NCBI GenBank assembly: GCA_965219265.1
Contig: OZ244730.1
Span: 1,984,001 to 2,048,000, forward strand
From: JAJDZL01 sp965219265
Lineage (GTDB): Bacteria; Pseudomonadota; Gammaproteobacteria; Arenicellales; JAJDZL01
Direction: 5' to 3'
DNA length: 64,000 nucleotides
Both the position numbers and the translations under genes were made by a program. Numbering within the stretch: position 1 is the first letter of the stretch; every line of letters begins with the position of its first letter. The notes under the pieces were generated by a model. The model ran no database searches, was not told where the DNA came from, and saw only the letters and a list, made by a program, of their open reading frames with translations. Below are positions 34,377 through 43,467 of the stretch, piece by piece.

Positions 34377-35309
34377 CTAATTTACTCTACTTTCAATACT
34401 GTGTGCAAAAAGAGTCGCGACAGTTAAATCTGCGCTCGTCCCTGGATTAATTTGCCGTCGTTTCCATTCCGTATCATAATACATCAGTTCATCGTGCATA
34501 TCACTCATTGAATTTACTCTCTTGCAATGAGCATATAGTTTCTCACCAACTGATTTGATCTCCTCGGCCACGTTACTGCCATGCTGTCGTAGAACATGCG
34601 AGTCGTGAAATCTCGAAAGATACGTCAGAAAAACTGCCGTCGCAATTTCGTTTCTTCCAAACTTTTTAGCTTGTACTTCCTCAATCGCGGCAAATCCAGT
34701 TTCGAAAATATCCAAGAATCCGCTTGAGTACTGTCGCGCTAGCAGGTCTCGTGATTCGGCGAATTTCATGATTGTTCGAATATCGGCGGCAGCGTGCTCA
34801 AATACATCATGCTCGGCAGATTCTCCAAGACCGGAAGGCAATGCAATTCTGATCGCGTTTAAAATCAGTTCAGCATCTTCGACGCCTGACTCAGTGATTA
34901 CGTTTTGTATCGACTGTCGCAAGCCCGCTTGTGCGATATTTCGATATCCGTGCACGATAGGCGCGCACAACAAAATGATTCCCAAGTTGGTATTGGTGGC
35001 AACAGCTTCTTGTGTTGCTCGTACCGATTGAATGATTCTTTGTCCCAGACCCAAAGTGGGGTGAGCAATAATTGAAGCGGAGGCATAAGCACTTGCAAGA
35101 AAGAGTTCAGTCGTCAAGCCATGTCCATCAGCATAGCAGTGAACATTTCCGGGTTTCAGTGCGGTTAAGTCGCGTATGCAAGCGGACCAGTATAGCAACG
35201 CTATGGGGTCATGGAGTCGGTGCCGTATTTTTGTGCTCCAACTCTCAAAAAGCTGTGAAGTCTCGGTTGCGAACTCAGTCAGAAAATCTTCTTCATTTGG
35301 TGTTCTCAA
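34377..35309 (-). CDS. CitG/MdcB-like protein (triphosphoribosyl-dephospho-CoA synthase family), Fae-associated
   Basis: A 310-aa protein with the family motifs TALKPGNVHCYADGHGL (about 49-65), the TNTNLGIILLCAPI segment (about 105-118) and a long helical C-terminus. In citrate/malonate decarboxylase systems this family makes the phosphoribosyl-dephospho-CoA prosthetic group. No such decarboxylase is here, and a relative of this family regularly sits beside fae and other H4MPT genes in methylotrophs, where it probably takes part in H4MPT synthesis (inferred). Its start overlaps the histidine kinase gene by 17 bp, so its translation is coupled to the kinase. Confidence 0.8.
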   Translation of the reverse strand: MRTPNEEDFLTEFATETSQLFESWSTKIRHRLHDPIALLYWSACIRDLTALKPGNVHCYADGHGLTTELFLASAYASASIIAHPTLGLGQRIIQSVRATQEAVATNTNLGIILLCAPIVHGYRNIAQAGLRQSIQNVITESGVEDAELILNAIRIALPSGLGESAEHDVFEHAAADIRTIMKFAESRDLLARQYSSGFLDIFETGFAAIEEVQAKKFGRNEIATAVFLTYLSRFHDSHVLRQHGSNVAEEIKSVGEKLYAHCKRVNSMSDMHDELMYYDTEWKRRQINPGTSADLTVATLFAHSIESRVN

Positions 35310-36699
35310 GAGAAGTCCCGGCCGCTGCGGCTGCTTTATATTGACGAAAATAGCCTAGAGTAGCTTTAAGCCCGGGATTGTTTTGGTCATCCGGATGAGT
35401 CTTCTCGAACTTGAGTTCCACATTATGCCTTTTAGCCACTTCATCCACGCAATAGAGGCCCAATCCCTCACCTGGCATCAATTTGTCGCGGTCTAGTCGA
35501 AAATTCAGCTTTCGAACCTCCTCGTGTTTTTCAGGTGGAATTCCCGGTCCGGTATCGGCGATGACAAACTCAAACCCTTCCGGTTTGCTAATGCCAGCCA
35601 CTTTAACAGTGCCTTCTTTCGACGTGTATTTGATCGCATTCTTCAATAAATTTTCAAGCGCTAGATATATGGCATTTGGGTAACCAGGAATTTCTATTCG
35701 ATCAGCTTCTAGCACATAGTTCAATTTGATATTTTTATTTTCTGCCAGCTCCAGATAATCTCTATAGAGTTTGTCAATGACCTCAATTGGATTGAATTTG
35801 CTGTGTTCTTCCTCAGAGATTTTGTTCTCGAATTCTGCAACCGACACCACCACACCAACCGCACTGTCTATCAATCCCACTTCTGAAAGCAATTGGCTCT
35901 TTTCTTCATCATTTAGATTTGCACTGTGCACAAGTTGTTCTTTCAGTCGATAGAGAGGCGACAATATATTATGTTCAATTTTATTGGATACCTTTCTAAG
36001 GTGGCCTACTTGAAAATCTATTCGCTCCAGCATGTTGTTGATATTTTCCGCCAACCGGTCAAAATTATCACCGCTCCTGTTTCTCTTGATTCGTTCGCCG
36101 AAATTTCCTGTCAATACAGCTTCACTAGTTTTGTTAAATACTCGCAGACGTCGCGAAATTAGTTTTGTAAACAAATACGCCACACTTAGTGCGACAAAGG
36201 TCGCAATGATTGTGCCCCACACCAGTACATCAAAAACAAATTCACGGAGCTCGCTCACGTTTCTGCCAACCAGCAAAATGAACTGGTCATTTAACCTAAT
36301 CGCACGAGCACGCACGGCATGGCGCGTTTCATTGCCGGGCAAATCAAAATCAACTATGCCCTCGTCATCGAAGCCGGATGTTGGCAATTCTTCTATATTG
36401 CCGTAAATTTTTTGACCTGTTAGGCTCGTTAGCAAATAGATTTTGTGTGGATTTTCAGGTGATTGTGCCGATACTTTCCTTTCTATTGTTTCAAAGAATA
36501 AAAAAGTTCTTCCAGGGTGAACGATGTAGGAGCGTTGAATTGTTTCGAATATGTGAATCAACTCTCGGTCGATATCTTCAAGTCGGGAGTGCAATGATGC
36601 ATTGCGTGCAATTACGATAGCTCCGGCAATTGACAACCAGATCACCAGAGTGAAAACAACAGCCAGAACGAACGAAAATCCTTTGAAGTAATTTTTCAT
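35293..36699 (-). CDS. Membrane sensor histidine kinase with an unusual H-box
   Basis: A 468-aa kinase: TM1 at about 8-32, a periplasmic domain (about 33-154), TM2 at about 155-178, a HAMP domain (about 179-232), dimerisation/H region with IEHNILSPLYRLKEQL where the phosphoacceptor would be His243 (consensus is E-x-R-T-P-L; here H-N-I-L-S-P-L), and an ATPase domain with N-box LENLLKNAIKYT, G1 DTGPGIP and G2 GEGLGLYCV. Its periplasmic domain is unlike well-known sensors. It is downstream of the response regulator (57-bp gap) and its 3' end overlaps the CitG-like gene, so kinase, CitG-like and Fae share one transcriptional run. Confidence 0.9.
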   Translation of the reverse strand: MKNYFKGFSFVLAVVFTLVIWLSIAGAIVIARNASLHSRLEDIDRELIHIFETIQRSYIVHPGRTFLFFETIERKVSAQSPENPHKIYLLTSLTGQKIYGNIEELPTSGFDDEGIVDFDLPGNETRHAVRARAIRLNDQFILLVGRNVSELREFVFDVLVWGTIIATFVALSVAYLFTKLISRRLRVFNKTSEAVLTGNFGERIKRNRSGDNFDRLAENINNMLERIDFQVGHLRKVSNKIEHNILSPLYRLKEQLVHSANLNDEEKSQLLSEVGLIDSAVGVVVSVAEFENKISEEEHSKFNPIEVIDKLYRDYLELAENKNIKLNYVLEADRIEIPGYPNAIYLALENLLKNAIKYTSKEGTVKVAGISKPEGFEFVIADTGPGIPPEKHEEVRKLNFRLDRDKLMPGEGLGLYCVDEVAKRHNVELKFEKTHPDDQNNPGLKATLGYFRQYKAAAAAGTSLENTK

Positions 36700-36756
36700 G
36701 CTGAATACGCGCCAAAACGGGTTTCAGCTTTTTCTCAAAAGTTGAAATCCATCTGT

Positions 36757-37518
36757 TTAGTTGTTTGTGGCTTTTCTCTTGCTTCTCTCACGCAGTACAT
36801 AGCCGACTTTGTGAACGGTAAAAATCATTTTTTCTGAACCTTCGTGGTTTTCTATAGCCTTTCTTAATCCATGCACTTGAACAGATACATTATTGCTTTT
36901 CTTGTTGCTTTTGTTATTCCGGTTACTATTGGACTTTTCAATTAATTGGACAATCTTCTCATACTTTACAACTTCATTTTTGGATTTTATCAATAATGTA
37001 AGAATATCCAACTGTGTAGGAGACAGATGCACTGGCTGGCCCTCAAGTGTCACCGTTCTTTGGCTACAGTCGAGTTTTAGTTGATCAACTTGGAGGACCA
37101 TCCTTTCTGCCTTCAATTTTTTAGAAACTGCTTCTACCCCTTGCATAGTCTGCATTAAATGGCTAACCCCGTCCTTCTTTGACACGTAGAAGTGGCAACC
37201 GGCATCATATCCTTCTTGTGATTTCCACATGTAATTCAATTTCCCGACGGCACTAAATCCAACCACTAAAGTATCAATTCTCTCCTCCTTAATGGCCTTT
37301 ACAATTTTTAACCCAGAATCGTCATCATCCAAGACAGGACTGCTCTTGTCTAATGGAAGCACTCGGTCAACTATGGTTACATCAAATTCTCCATTCCGTA
37401 CGAGTGCCAAGCCGTCTTGAAAATTTTCGGCTACTTCGACATGATGTTCCTGCTCCACAAGTTTCCGAGTGATTGCATCTCTCCAGAATTCATCGTCCTC
37501 AATAAGCAGTATTTTCAT
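36757..37518 (-). CDS. OmpR/PhoB-type response regulator with an Asn/Lys/Ser insertion in the DNA-binding domain
   Basis: A 253-aa regulator: receiver domain (about 1-120) with acidic pocket EDD at 7-9 and phospho-acceptor Asp51 (DVTIVDRVLP), then a winged-helix DNA-binding domain (about 150-245) ending GYVLRERSK. Two oddities: the receiver has an acidic loop insertion after the phosphorylation site (about 55-68), and a low-complexity run rich in Asn, Lys and Ser (196-210) splits the DNA-binding domain. The gene is 52 bp after the secreted-protein gene. The likely partner is the kinase just downstream. Confidence 0.9.
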   Translation of the reverse strand: MKILLIEDDEFWRDAITRKLVEQEHHVEVAENFQDGLALVRNGEFDVTIVDRVLPLDKSSPVLDDDDSGLKIVKAIKEERIDTLVVGFSAVGKLNYMWKSQEGYDAGCHFYVSKKDGVSHLMQTMQGVEAVSKKLKAERMVLQVDQLKLDCSQRTVTLEGQPVHLSPTQLDILTLLIKSKNEVVKYEKIVQLIEKSNSNRNNKSNKKSNNVSVQVHGLRKAIENHEGSEKMIFTVHKVGYVLRERSKRKATNN

Positions 37519-37570
37519 CGGATATTTATCCTCGAATTCAGTTTTTCCCGATTATCTTCGGGGTTGCTTC

Positions 37571-38254
37571 TCACCGCTGAGGCCAGGCATTCACCATCCC
37601 TACATTCGGCTGATAACGATACCTGTGATCCAACACATAGCCACCGCCCCTCGATTTGAACCACCACTTGAATTCCAGTGCGAAGAGTTCCCGGTTATTG
37701 TCGATCTCGATCTTGTCGATCTCAATGGCTGTGCGCCGGCAGTATCTTTTTTTAGCCGGTTTCCAACCGTACCCGCCTGGGAACTTGCATCTACCGTTTC
37801 CTTTGAAAAATTTTTCCTTTCCTCGACGGATTTCGTATGCTCTGCCAATACCACGTTTATGACAGTAGAAATACTGTGTCTTCGATCCATTGCTCTTTGC
37901 CCGTATCCAGATCTTCCGGCCTCTCCACTTTATCGGACCCTTGATCGTGGTTTTGCTCGCACGATTCACAATAAAGGTCGTAGAGGCCTGGTGCATGCAA
38001 GGTGCATCCTTGTTGCCATCCCACTCAGCACCTGTCCAAAGCTGGTAGGGAACAAAAATGGTTTTGCTCTCGCAGTCGTACAGATTGGTGATGTGCCATG
38101 GAGAGTCACTTCTCCCAGCATTTGAGCAGGCAAGTTGGTGCAGTACTTCTGGGTCTTTGGTGATGTTTATGTTTGACTGCGCGAACGCAGTTCCACCGCT
38201 TTCCATGGCAAATAGGAAAACGACACATGCACCGATTAAATGTTCGAGTTTCAC
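37571..38254 (-). CDS. Secreted basic protein with six cysteines, unknown family
   Basis: A 227-aa protein that starts with a signal peptide (hydrophobic about 6-17, likely cleavage at AFA-QS near 25). The mature part has six Cys (43, 61, 86, 131, 156, 172), enough for three disulfides, and is strongly basic in the second half (KWRGRKIWIRAK, RRGKEKFFKGNGRCK). Trp and Tyr are frequent. I recognise no domain. Because it is the first gene of the run that continues into the two-component pair, it may be a periplasmic accessory or ligand-binding factor for the kinase; this is a guess from position. Confidence 0.7.
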   Translation of the reverse strand: MKLEHLIGACVVFLFAMESGGTAFAQSNINITKDPEVLHQLACSNAGRSDSPWHITNLYDCESKTIFVPYQLWTGAEWDGNKDAPCMHQASTTFIVNRASKTTIKGPIKWRGRKIWIRAKSNGSKTQYFYCHKRGIGRAYEIRRGKEKFFKGNGRCKFPGGYGWKPAKKRYCRRTAIEIDKIEIDNNRELFALEFKWWFKSRGGGYVLDHRYRYQPNVGMVNAWPQR

Positions 38255-38444
38255 GGTTAGTTACACCTACGTAATGATCTTGGTCGTGTATGGGTGCGGA
38301 GGTGATTTTACAAGAATCGGTTTATTTAAAGAATGGTAAGCAGAATAGTCCAGATTAATTGCTAACTGCTACAAATTCTCAAAGAACAACCTAAGATAAT
38401 TTAGCAGAAAGAGACAGATAAACCAAGAAATTGGGACTTGTATA

Positions 38445-38480
38445 CGTCGAGTAGCCGCAGGATATCGCTACTACCCGACG
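38445..38480. other. Stable hairpin downstream of the Deg-type protease gene
   Basis: CGTCG-AGTAGC (38445-38455) pairs with GCTACT (38467-38472) and CGACG (38476-38480), leaving a 3-nt bulge. GTTTTCT follows on the plus strand, so it would end plus-strand transcripts, but no plus-strand gene is upstream; on the minus strand there is no T-run. Role unclear. Confidence 0.4.
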
Positions 38481-38521
38481 CGTTTTCTCTAGTGAGTAAG
38501 TTAGGATTAGGGAAGAGAGAA

Positions 38522-40096
38522 CTATCCAAGGTCTACTACAATGAATCGACTATTGCTGCCTCGCTCAATTAGCATTAGAGTTCTAGTTTTTTCAGACAAA
38601 CGCAAAGAGGCGAAAGTTTCAGTAACAGCATTCACTGTTGAAATTTCATTTCGATCTATCGATTTAACAACGTCGCCCATACGAAGTCCGGATTTATCTG
38701 CAGGACTGTCAGGAATCACATCAAGGATAATCACACCGACTACATTTTCATCGATTCCAAATCTCGAACGCAAATCCGTATTCAGTTCCGCTAAAGTGAC
38801 GCCGAATTGGGCATTGGTGCTTTCGTTCTGTGCCATATCTTTTTCAGCATTTCTCATTTCTGTGTCTGCACCCGCAAGAACCTTGATTGTTGTATTCAGA
38901 GAAATGGTTTCATTTCCCCGAATTACGTTGATTGCGACTTCACTGCCAGGTATTGTCTTTTTCACCAATTTCGAGAGATCCTGAACAGTTCCGATAGTCT
39001 GTCCATCGAATTCCACGATGAGATCACCCTGTTGGACTCCCGCAATATCAGCTGGACTATTTGCCTGAACTTCCGAAACTAACGCACCATATTGACCATC
39101 AGGTTTCTCCGAAAGACTCAGCGCTTGAGCAATTTCACTCGTAACCGTTTGAATGACAACTCCAAGCCATCCTCTTCTGACAATGCCATCATTGACCAAA
39201 CTGTTGGATATATCTTCGACAACACTCGAAGGGATCGCAAAACCAACGCCGGCGTTGACTCCTGTGGGTGAAAAAATCAGAGTATTGATCCCGATCACCT
39301 GTCCATGGGTATTGAACAATGGACCACCCGAATTCCCCTTGTTTACTGCCGCATCAATCTGAAGCAATGGAACGTTTGGCGAGTTTTGTATTAAGTTGCG
39401 GCCCTTGGCCGAAACTATGCCGAGAGAAACCGACTGGGTTAGTCCGAACGGATCGCCAATTGCAATAACCCAGTCTCCAACTCGAGCGTTTTCAGAATTT
39501 CCAAACTCTGCGTACGGCAAGGGAGTCTCGGTGTCTATCTTCAAAACTGCCATGTCCGTCAGCCTGTCGCTACCGACGAGTTCAGCAGAGTATTCAGTTT
39601 TATCAAAAAGCATAATCTTGATTGTTTCTGCATCTTCAACAACATGCAAATTGGTCACAATGTATCCGTCGGGATTGATAATTACTCCAGATCCTGTGTT
39701 GGATGCCTGTCTGCCACGCCGCTCAGAAGGAGGTTGTTTGCCAGGTTCGAATCTCTTGAAGAATTCCCACATCCTTGGGTCTAAATTTCTAAATGTTTCA
39801 GCATCAAAATCCGGCGGCCAACGAAAATAATTTATGCCGTCAACAGGGTTTCTTCGAGTAGCCTCAATTGAAATGACAGCAGGTGAAACCGCTTCGACAA
39901 GTTCTGCGAATCCGGAATTCACAACATTTGCTTCAAGATTAGCATTGACCGGCTTGCCGCCTTCGACCGCGTGAACCAAAGACTCAGGGCGAAGCACCAT
40001 CACAGCGAATACAATTGAGACAAACAGAATCAACGCCCACCCAACTTTGCGCGCTGGCAGATTGCCGATTTTTGATAACGAATTTGATTTTTGCAT
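38522..40096 (-). CDS. DegP/DegQ-family periplasmic serine protease with two PDZ domains
   Basis: A 524-aa HtrA-type protease. An N-terminal membrane segment (about 19-36) serves as signal or anchor; a trypsin-like domain follows with catalytic His151 (TNLHVVEDA), Asp181 (LTDMAVLKI) and Ser256 (GNSGGPLF), then PDZ1 (about 330-410) and PDZ2 (about 435-520). Such proteins degrade or chaperone misfolded envelope proteins. AGGAGAACTCA upstream of the ATG is a good ribosome site. The stretch RRGRQASNTGSG before the catalytic domain and the Arg-Trp-rich insert around residues 85-125 resemble loop LA of DegP. Confidence 0.94.
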   Translation of the reverse strand: MQKSNSLSKIGNLPARKVGWALILFVSIVFAVMVLRPESLVHAVEGGKPVNANLEANVVNSGFAELVEAVSPAVISIEATRRNPVDGINYFRWPPDFDAETFRNLDPRMWEFFKRFEPGKQPPSERRGRQASNTGSGVIINPDGYIVTNLHVVEDAETIKIMLFDKTEYSAELVGSDRLTDMAVLKIDTETPLPYAEFGNSENARVGDWVIAIGDPFGLTQSVSLGIVSAKGRNLIQNSPNVPLLQIDAAVNKGNSGGPLFNTHGQVIGINTLIFSPTGVNAGVGFAIPSSVVEDISNSLVNDGIVRRGWLGVVIQTVTSEIAQALSLSEKPDGQYGALVSEVQANSPADIAGVQQGDLIVEFDGQTIGTVQDLSKLVKKTIPGSEVAINVIRGNETISLNTTIKVLAGADTEMRNAEKDMAQNESTNAQFGVTLAELNTDLRSRFGIDENVVGVIILDVIPDSPADKSGLRMGDVVKSIDRNEISTVNAVTETFASLRLSEKTRTLMLIERGSNSRFIVVDLG

Positions 40097-40181
40097 TGAG
40101 TTCTCCTAGTGCGAAATTAAACTGCCATAATTCTAACGAGCTTTTTCCTGGAAAATATTAACAACCATTAATAATCGCGCG

Positions 40182-41387
40182 ATGGAAGTACACAACAGAA
40201 GTTCAAGGTTTTCCGCTTGTGAATCTCTTATAGTTGGAGGCGGAATAATGGGAAGTTCCATCGCTTATTTTCTAGCATCAAATTCCGATTACGACGGATC
40301 AATCGCCGTCGTCGAGAAAGATTTCACTTATTCTGCATGTGCGACCACACGGTCTGTGGGGTCAATTCGACAACAGTTTTCTACTCCAGAAAACGTGTTG
40401 ATTTCACAGTTTGGCTTTGAGTTTCTCTCGAATGCTGATGAACTTCTCAAGGTGGGTGACAACTCTCCTGATATTGGCTTGCTTCTTTCAGCGTATTTGC
40501 TTTTAGCAACTCACGCAGGACAGGATGAACTTCGTCGAGGGCATGACTTGCAAACCGGTTGCGGTTCGCAAGTTGAGTATCTAGACGCCGCTTCGCTGGC
40601 TAGAACATTTCACTGGCTGAATGTAGATGATTTAGCTGCTGGTTGTAGAGGGCTGCAAGGAGAAGGCTGGTTTGACCCTTACAGTCTACTGATCGCACTC
40701 AAGCAAAAAGCGATTTCACTCGGTGTCCGTTATATTGAAGATGAAGTGATGTATGTCCATCTTCAGTCCGATCGCGTTACCGGAGCTGACTTGAAGACTT
40801 ACGGTCACCTTCGCTGTGAATCCATAGTCAACGCCGCAGGACCTTATGCGGGCGACTTGGCTTTGCAAGCCGGAATTTCTTTGCCTGTTTCACCACGCAG
40901 ACGCAATGTGTTCGTTTTTCGCACCAAGTCACCCATTGAAGATATGCCGCTGGTTGTCGATCCGGCAGGATTTTATGTGAGACCTGAGGGTGATCGCTAT
41001 ATATGTGGATACTCTCCTTCAAGTCATGAAGAAGACCCGATCGACTACACATTGAATGTCGATCATGAATTATTTGACGATTTGATCTGGCCCAAACTGG
41101 CACACCGAATTCCACAATTCGAAACACTTCGAGTGGTCAATTCCTGGGCGGGTCACTATGACTACAACTCGTTTGATCAAAATGGCATCGTAGGCTTTCA
41201 TCCGGAAATCTCCAATTTCTACTTCGCGAATGGATTCAGCGGACATGGTCTACAGCAGGCACCCGCGATTGGCAGAGCGATTTCGGAACTTGTCGTCGAT
41301 GGCCAGTACAAATCGTTAGATTTAACCAGACTGAGTTACGAAAGAATTCTAGCAGAAAAAAAGTATGGTGAAAGTGTCATTATCTAG
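40182..41387 (+). CDS. FAD-dependent amine/glycine-type oxidoreductase (DAO family)
   Basis: A 401-aa DAO-family flavoprotein: the Rossmann dinucleotide motif VGGGIMGSSIAYFLAS at about 18-33, an FAD-contact segment (CATTRSVGSIRQQFS), the ATG-like FSGHGLQQAPAIGRAISELVV near the C-terminus, and SWAGHYDYNSFDQNGIVGF. It is nearest in pattern to sarcosine/dimethylglycine oxidoreductases and FOXRED1-like proteins. Those release formaldehyde or a methylene-folate, which would suit the Fae and folate genes in this window, but the substrate is not shown by the sequence. It stands alone on the plus strand. Confidence 0.85.
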   Translation: MEVHNRSSRFSACESLIVGGGIMGSSIAYFLASNSDYDGSIAVVEKDFTYSACATTRSVGSIRQQFSTPENVLISQFGFEFLSNADELLKVGDNSPDIGLLLSAYLLLATHAGQDELRRGHDLQTGCGSQVEYLDAASLARTFHWLNVDDLAAGCRGLQGEGWFDPYSLLIALKQKAISLGVRYIEDEVMYVHLQSDRVTGADLKTYGHLRCESIVNAAGPYAGDLALQAGISLPVSPRRRNVFVFRTKSPIEDMPLVVDPAGFYVRPEGDRYICGYSPSSHEEDPIDYTLNVDHELFDDLIWPKLAHRIPQFETLRVVNSWAGHYDYNSFDQNGIVGFHPEISNFYFANGFSGHGLQQAPAIGRAISELVVDGQYKSLDLTRLSYERILAEKKYGESVII

Positions 41388-41460
41388 ATGTCTGACCGAC
41401 CTTCGGAAGTATCAATCCGTTATGCCACTAAGGTCAAACAAGTAAATTAATTTGCAGCTT

Positions 41461-42117
41461 TCAGCAGTTTTTTACAGACGTATCAAATTCCCCGTCAACA
41501 ATCCCTAATTCACCAAGCAATCCGGCTGGAATGGGGCGTATCGTTCCGGTACTGCCCGGAAGCAGCGTCTTCAGGTCGGACAACGCTGCATCAAATCGAT
41601 CATTGAGTATCAGGTGATCGTAATCAAAGCAATTTTTTATGTCATTTACCGCTGCTGCAAGCCGGGCTTCAATCGTGTCGCCGGAATCGCGGCCCCTGCT
41701 GCGCAATCGATTTCGCAAACTTTGGATTGAGGGAGGCAGCAAGAACACTCGCACCGTAGACGGAAACAGTTCCACTACCTGTCTGGCACCCTGCCACTCT
41801 ATTTCGAGCAATACATTCTCACCCGAATTCAAGTGTTGTTCAATTGATTTTCTGGAAGTGCCGTAATAATGATCATAAACCTTTGCATGTTCAACAAATT
41901 CCCCCGCTGCAATCATTCGTTGAAATTCATCGTCACCAATGAAAAAGTAGTCTTTTCCATCGACTTCATTTCGTCGAATCTCACGGGTTGTATGTGAAAC
42001 TGATAGAACGGTGCTATCTGAGGATTCCACCAAGGCACGCGACAGGCTTGACTTTCCCGTGCCGGAAGCAGCGGAAATGATCAGCAATACTGATTCTTCT
42101 TTCTGCGTTGGCGTCAT
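41461..42117 (-). CDS. gmk: Guanylate kinase
   Basis: Phosphorylates GMP to GDP. The 218-aa product has the P-loop ISAASGTGKSSL at about 14-25 (the usual SGPSGAGKS is changed at three places but keeps GKS), SHTTREIRRNEVDGKDYFF, and RRRDSGDT-like SRGRDSGDTIEARL lid segment. The start ATG overlaps the yicC stop by 4 nt (ATGA), so the two are coupled. Length is typical. Confidence 0.96.
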   Translation of the reverse strand: MTPTQKEESVLLIISAASGTGKSSLSRALVESSDSTVLSVSHTTREIRRNEVDGKDYFFIGDDEFQRMIAAGEFVEHAKVYDHYYGTSRKSIEQHLNSGENVLLEIEWQGARQVVELFPSTVRVFLLPPSIQSLRNRLRSRGRDSGDTIEARLAAAVNDIKNCFDYDHLILNDRFDAALSDLKTLLPGSTGTIRPIPAGLLGELGIVDGEFDTSVKNC

Positions 42118-42980
42118 GCGACGTTTTGTACTTGTTCGCGAATCTGTTCCAGCACGACTTTCATATCAACCATCAGCGAATTCAGCGGATAGTGAGCCGA
42201 CTTGGACGAGAACGTATTCACTTCGCGCCCCAATTCCTGAAGAACAAATCCTAACCGTTTCCCCGCTTCTTGATCTTCCGACAACACCCGCTCAAGTTCA
42301 GCAATGTGTAATCCAATGCGCTCCATCTCTTCGCACACATCCGCCTTCATCAGAATCAGCGCTACTTCCTGCTCAAACCTTTCCGCATCAATTTCGAGTT
42401 TCATTTCCTCAAGCTTGTTTGCGATCCGGTTGCGCAGGTTTTCCTGAGCCTCAGGGAGCAGATCCATCGCACTCGTTTTAAATTCCTTGAATTCCTTGAT
42501 TTTTTCACTCAGCAAAGATTGGATTGCCTGCCCCTCTCTACGTCGGTCTAAATCCAGCTCTTCAACCAGCCTCTCGAACAGCTTGAGGATTTCTTCATTC
42601 AGTTCTGAATCATCCAAATCAGTTGAAGTCAGAACACCCGGCCACTTCAATATGTCGGATATGGTTAGCGGCGATGACTGGGGAACCAAATCCATTACCT
42701 TTTGAGTATGGGCAATAAGATTTTCAACGGAAGTCTGATTGAATTGTTGAATTTCGTTGCTTCCCTTAACGGCTTTAAATTTGAGTACTACTTCAATTCT
42801 GCCGCGATTGAATTGAGCAGCAAGCCGCTGACGACAAGCAGCTTCCAGCGGGCGGAAAAATTCAGGCAATTGAATGTTGAGGTCCAAAGCCCGGTGATTC
42901 AATGAGCGCGCCTCCCACTGTATCTCACCCCAATTGGTTGTTGAAGCCTGTCTGGCAAATCCGGTCATGCTGGAAATCAT
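42114..42980 (-). CDS. yicC: YicC-family endoribonuclease
   Basis: A 288-aa YicC protein, a family with ribonuclease activity toward small RNAs in E. coli. Family marks are the N-terminal MISSMTGFAR, EARSLNHRALDLNIQLP, EVVLKF and, at the C-terminus, GKRLGFVLQELGREVNTFSSKS. The gene ends in the gmk ATGA overlap, giving a yicC-gmk pair found in many proteobacteria. Nothing unusual. Confidence 0.95.
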   Translation of the reverse strand: MISSMTGFARQASTTNWGEIQWEARSLNHRALDLNIQLPEFFRPLEAACRQRLAAQFNRGRIEVVLKFKAVKGSNEIQQFNQTSVENLIAHTQKVMDLVPQSSPLTISDILKWPGVLTSTDLDDSELNEEILKLFERLVEELDLDRRREGQAIQSLLSEKIKEFKEFKTSAMDLLPEAQENLRNRIANKLEEMKLEIDAERFEQEVALILMKADVCEEMERIGLHIAELERVLSEDQEAGKRLGFVLQELGREVNTFSSKSAHYPLNSLMVDMKVVLEQIREQVQNVA

Positions 42981-43091
42981 GTCAACTGTAAATCCCTTAT
43001 AATTTGTAGCAACTCAATCGGCATCATGAAACGACATCATTATTGGCTGATTGGCAATGTCATTCAACCGATAAAATAGGAAAATTCAATT

Positions 43092-43415
43092 ATGAATGAT
43101 TTCAACTTGGAAAACAGTCACTGTGTCGCAAGTGTGTCCGAACTAGAAGATCGTGTGCCCTACCCAGTTGATGTCGCAGGAGAAGAAATTGCACTCATCC
43201 TGATGGACGGTGAAATCTACGCAATCGATAATATTTGCACACACGAATTCGCCTGTCTTTCAGACGGTTACGTTGAGGAAGATCGCATTGTCTGCCCACT
43301 TCATCTCGCTGAATTTAACATTACAACCGGTGCCGTCGTTGAAGATCCGGCCGAAGAGGATTTGAAGACTTATCCAGTCCAAGTTGTCGAGGATAACGTT
43401 TACATTCAGATTTGA
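43092..43415 (+). CDS. Rieske-type [2Fe-2S] ferredoxin
   Basis: A 107-aa protein with a full Rieske motif, CTHEF...CPLH, ligands Cys49, His51, Cys68 and His71, and a small beta-barrel around it. This size is typical of the ferredoxin components of aromatic-ring or alkyl-amine oxygenases. No oxygenase gene is adjacent; its electron partner could be elsewhere. Divergent from yicC, convergent with the glycosyltransferase gene. Confidence 0.93.
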   Translation: MNDFNLENSHCVASVSELEDRVPYPVDVAGEEIALILMDGEIYAIDNICTHEFACLSDGYVEEDRIVCPLHLAEFNITTGAVVEDPAEEDLKTYPVQVVEDNVYIQI

Positions 43416-43467
43416 CGAATAAAAATATCATTCCAGATTGCCAGCGAGCAGCCAAACGACCGGTAAT

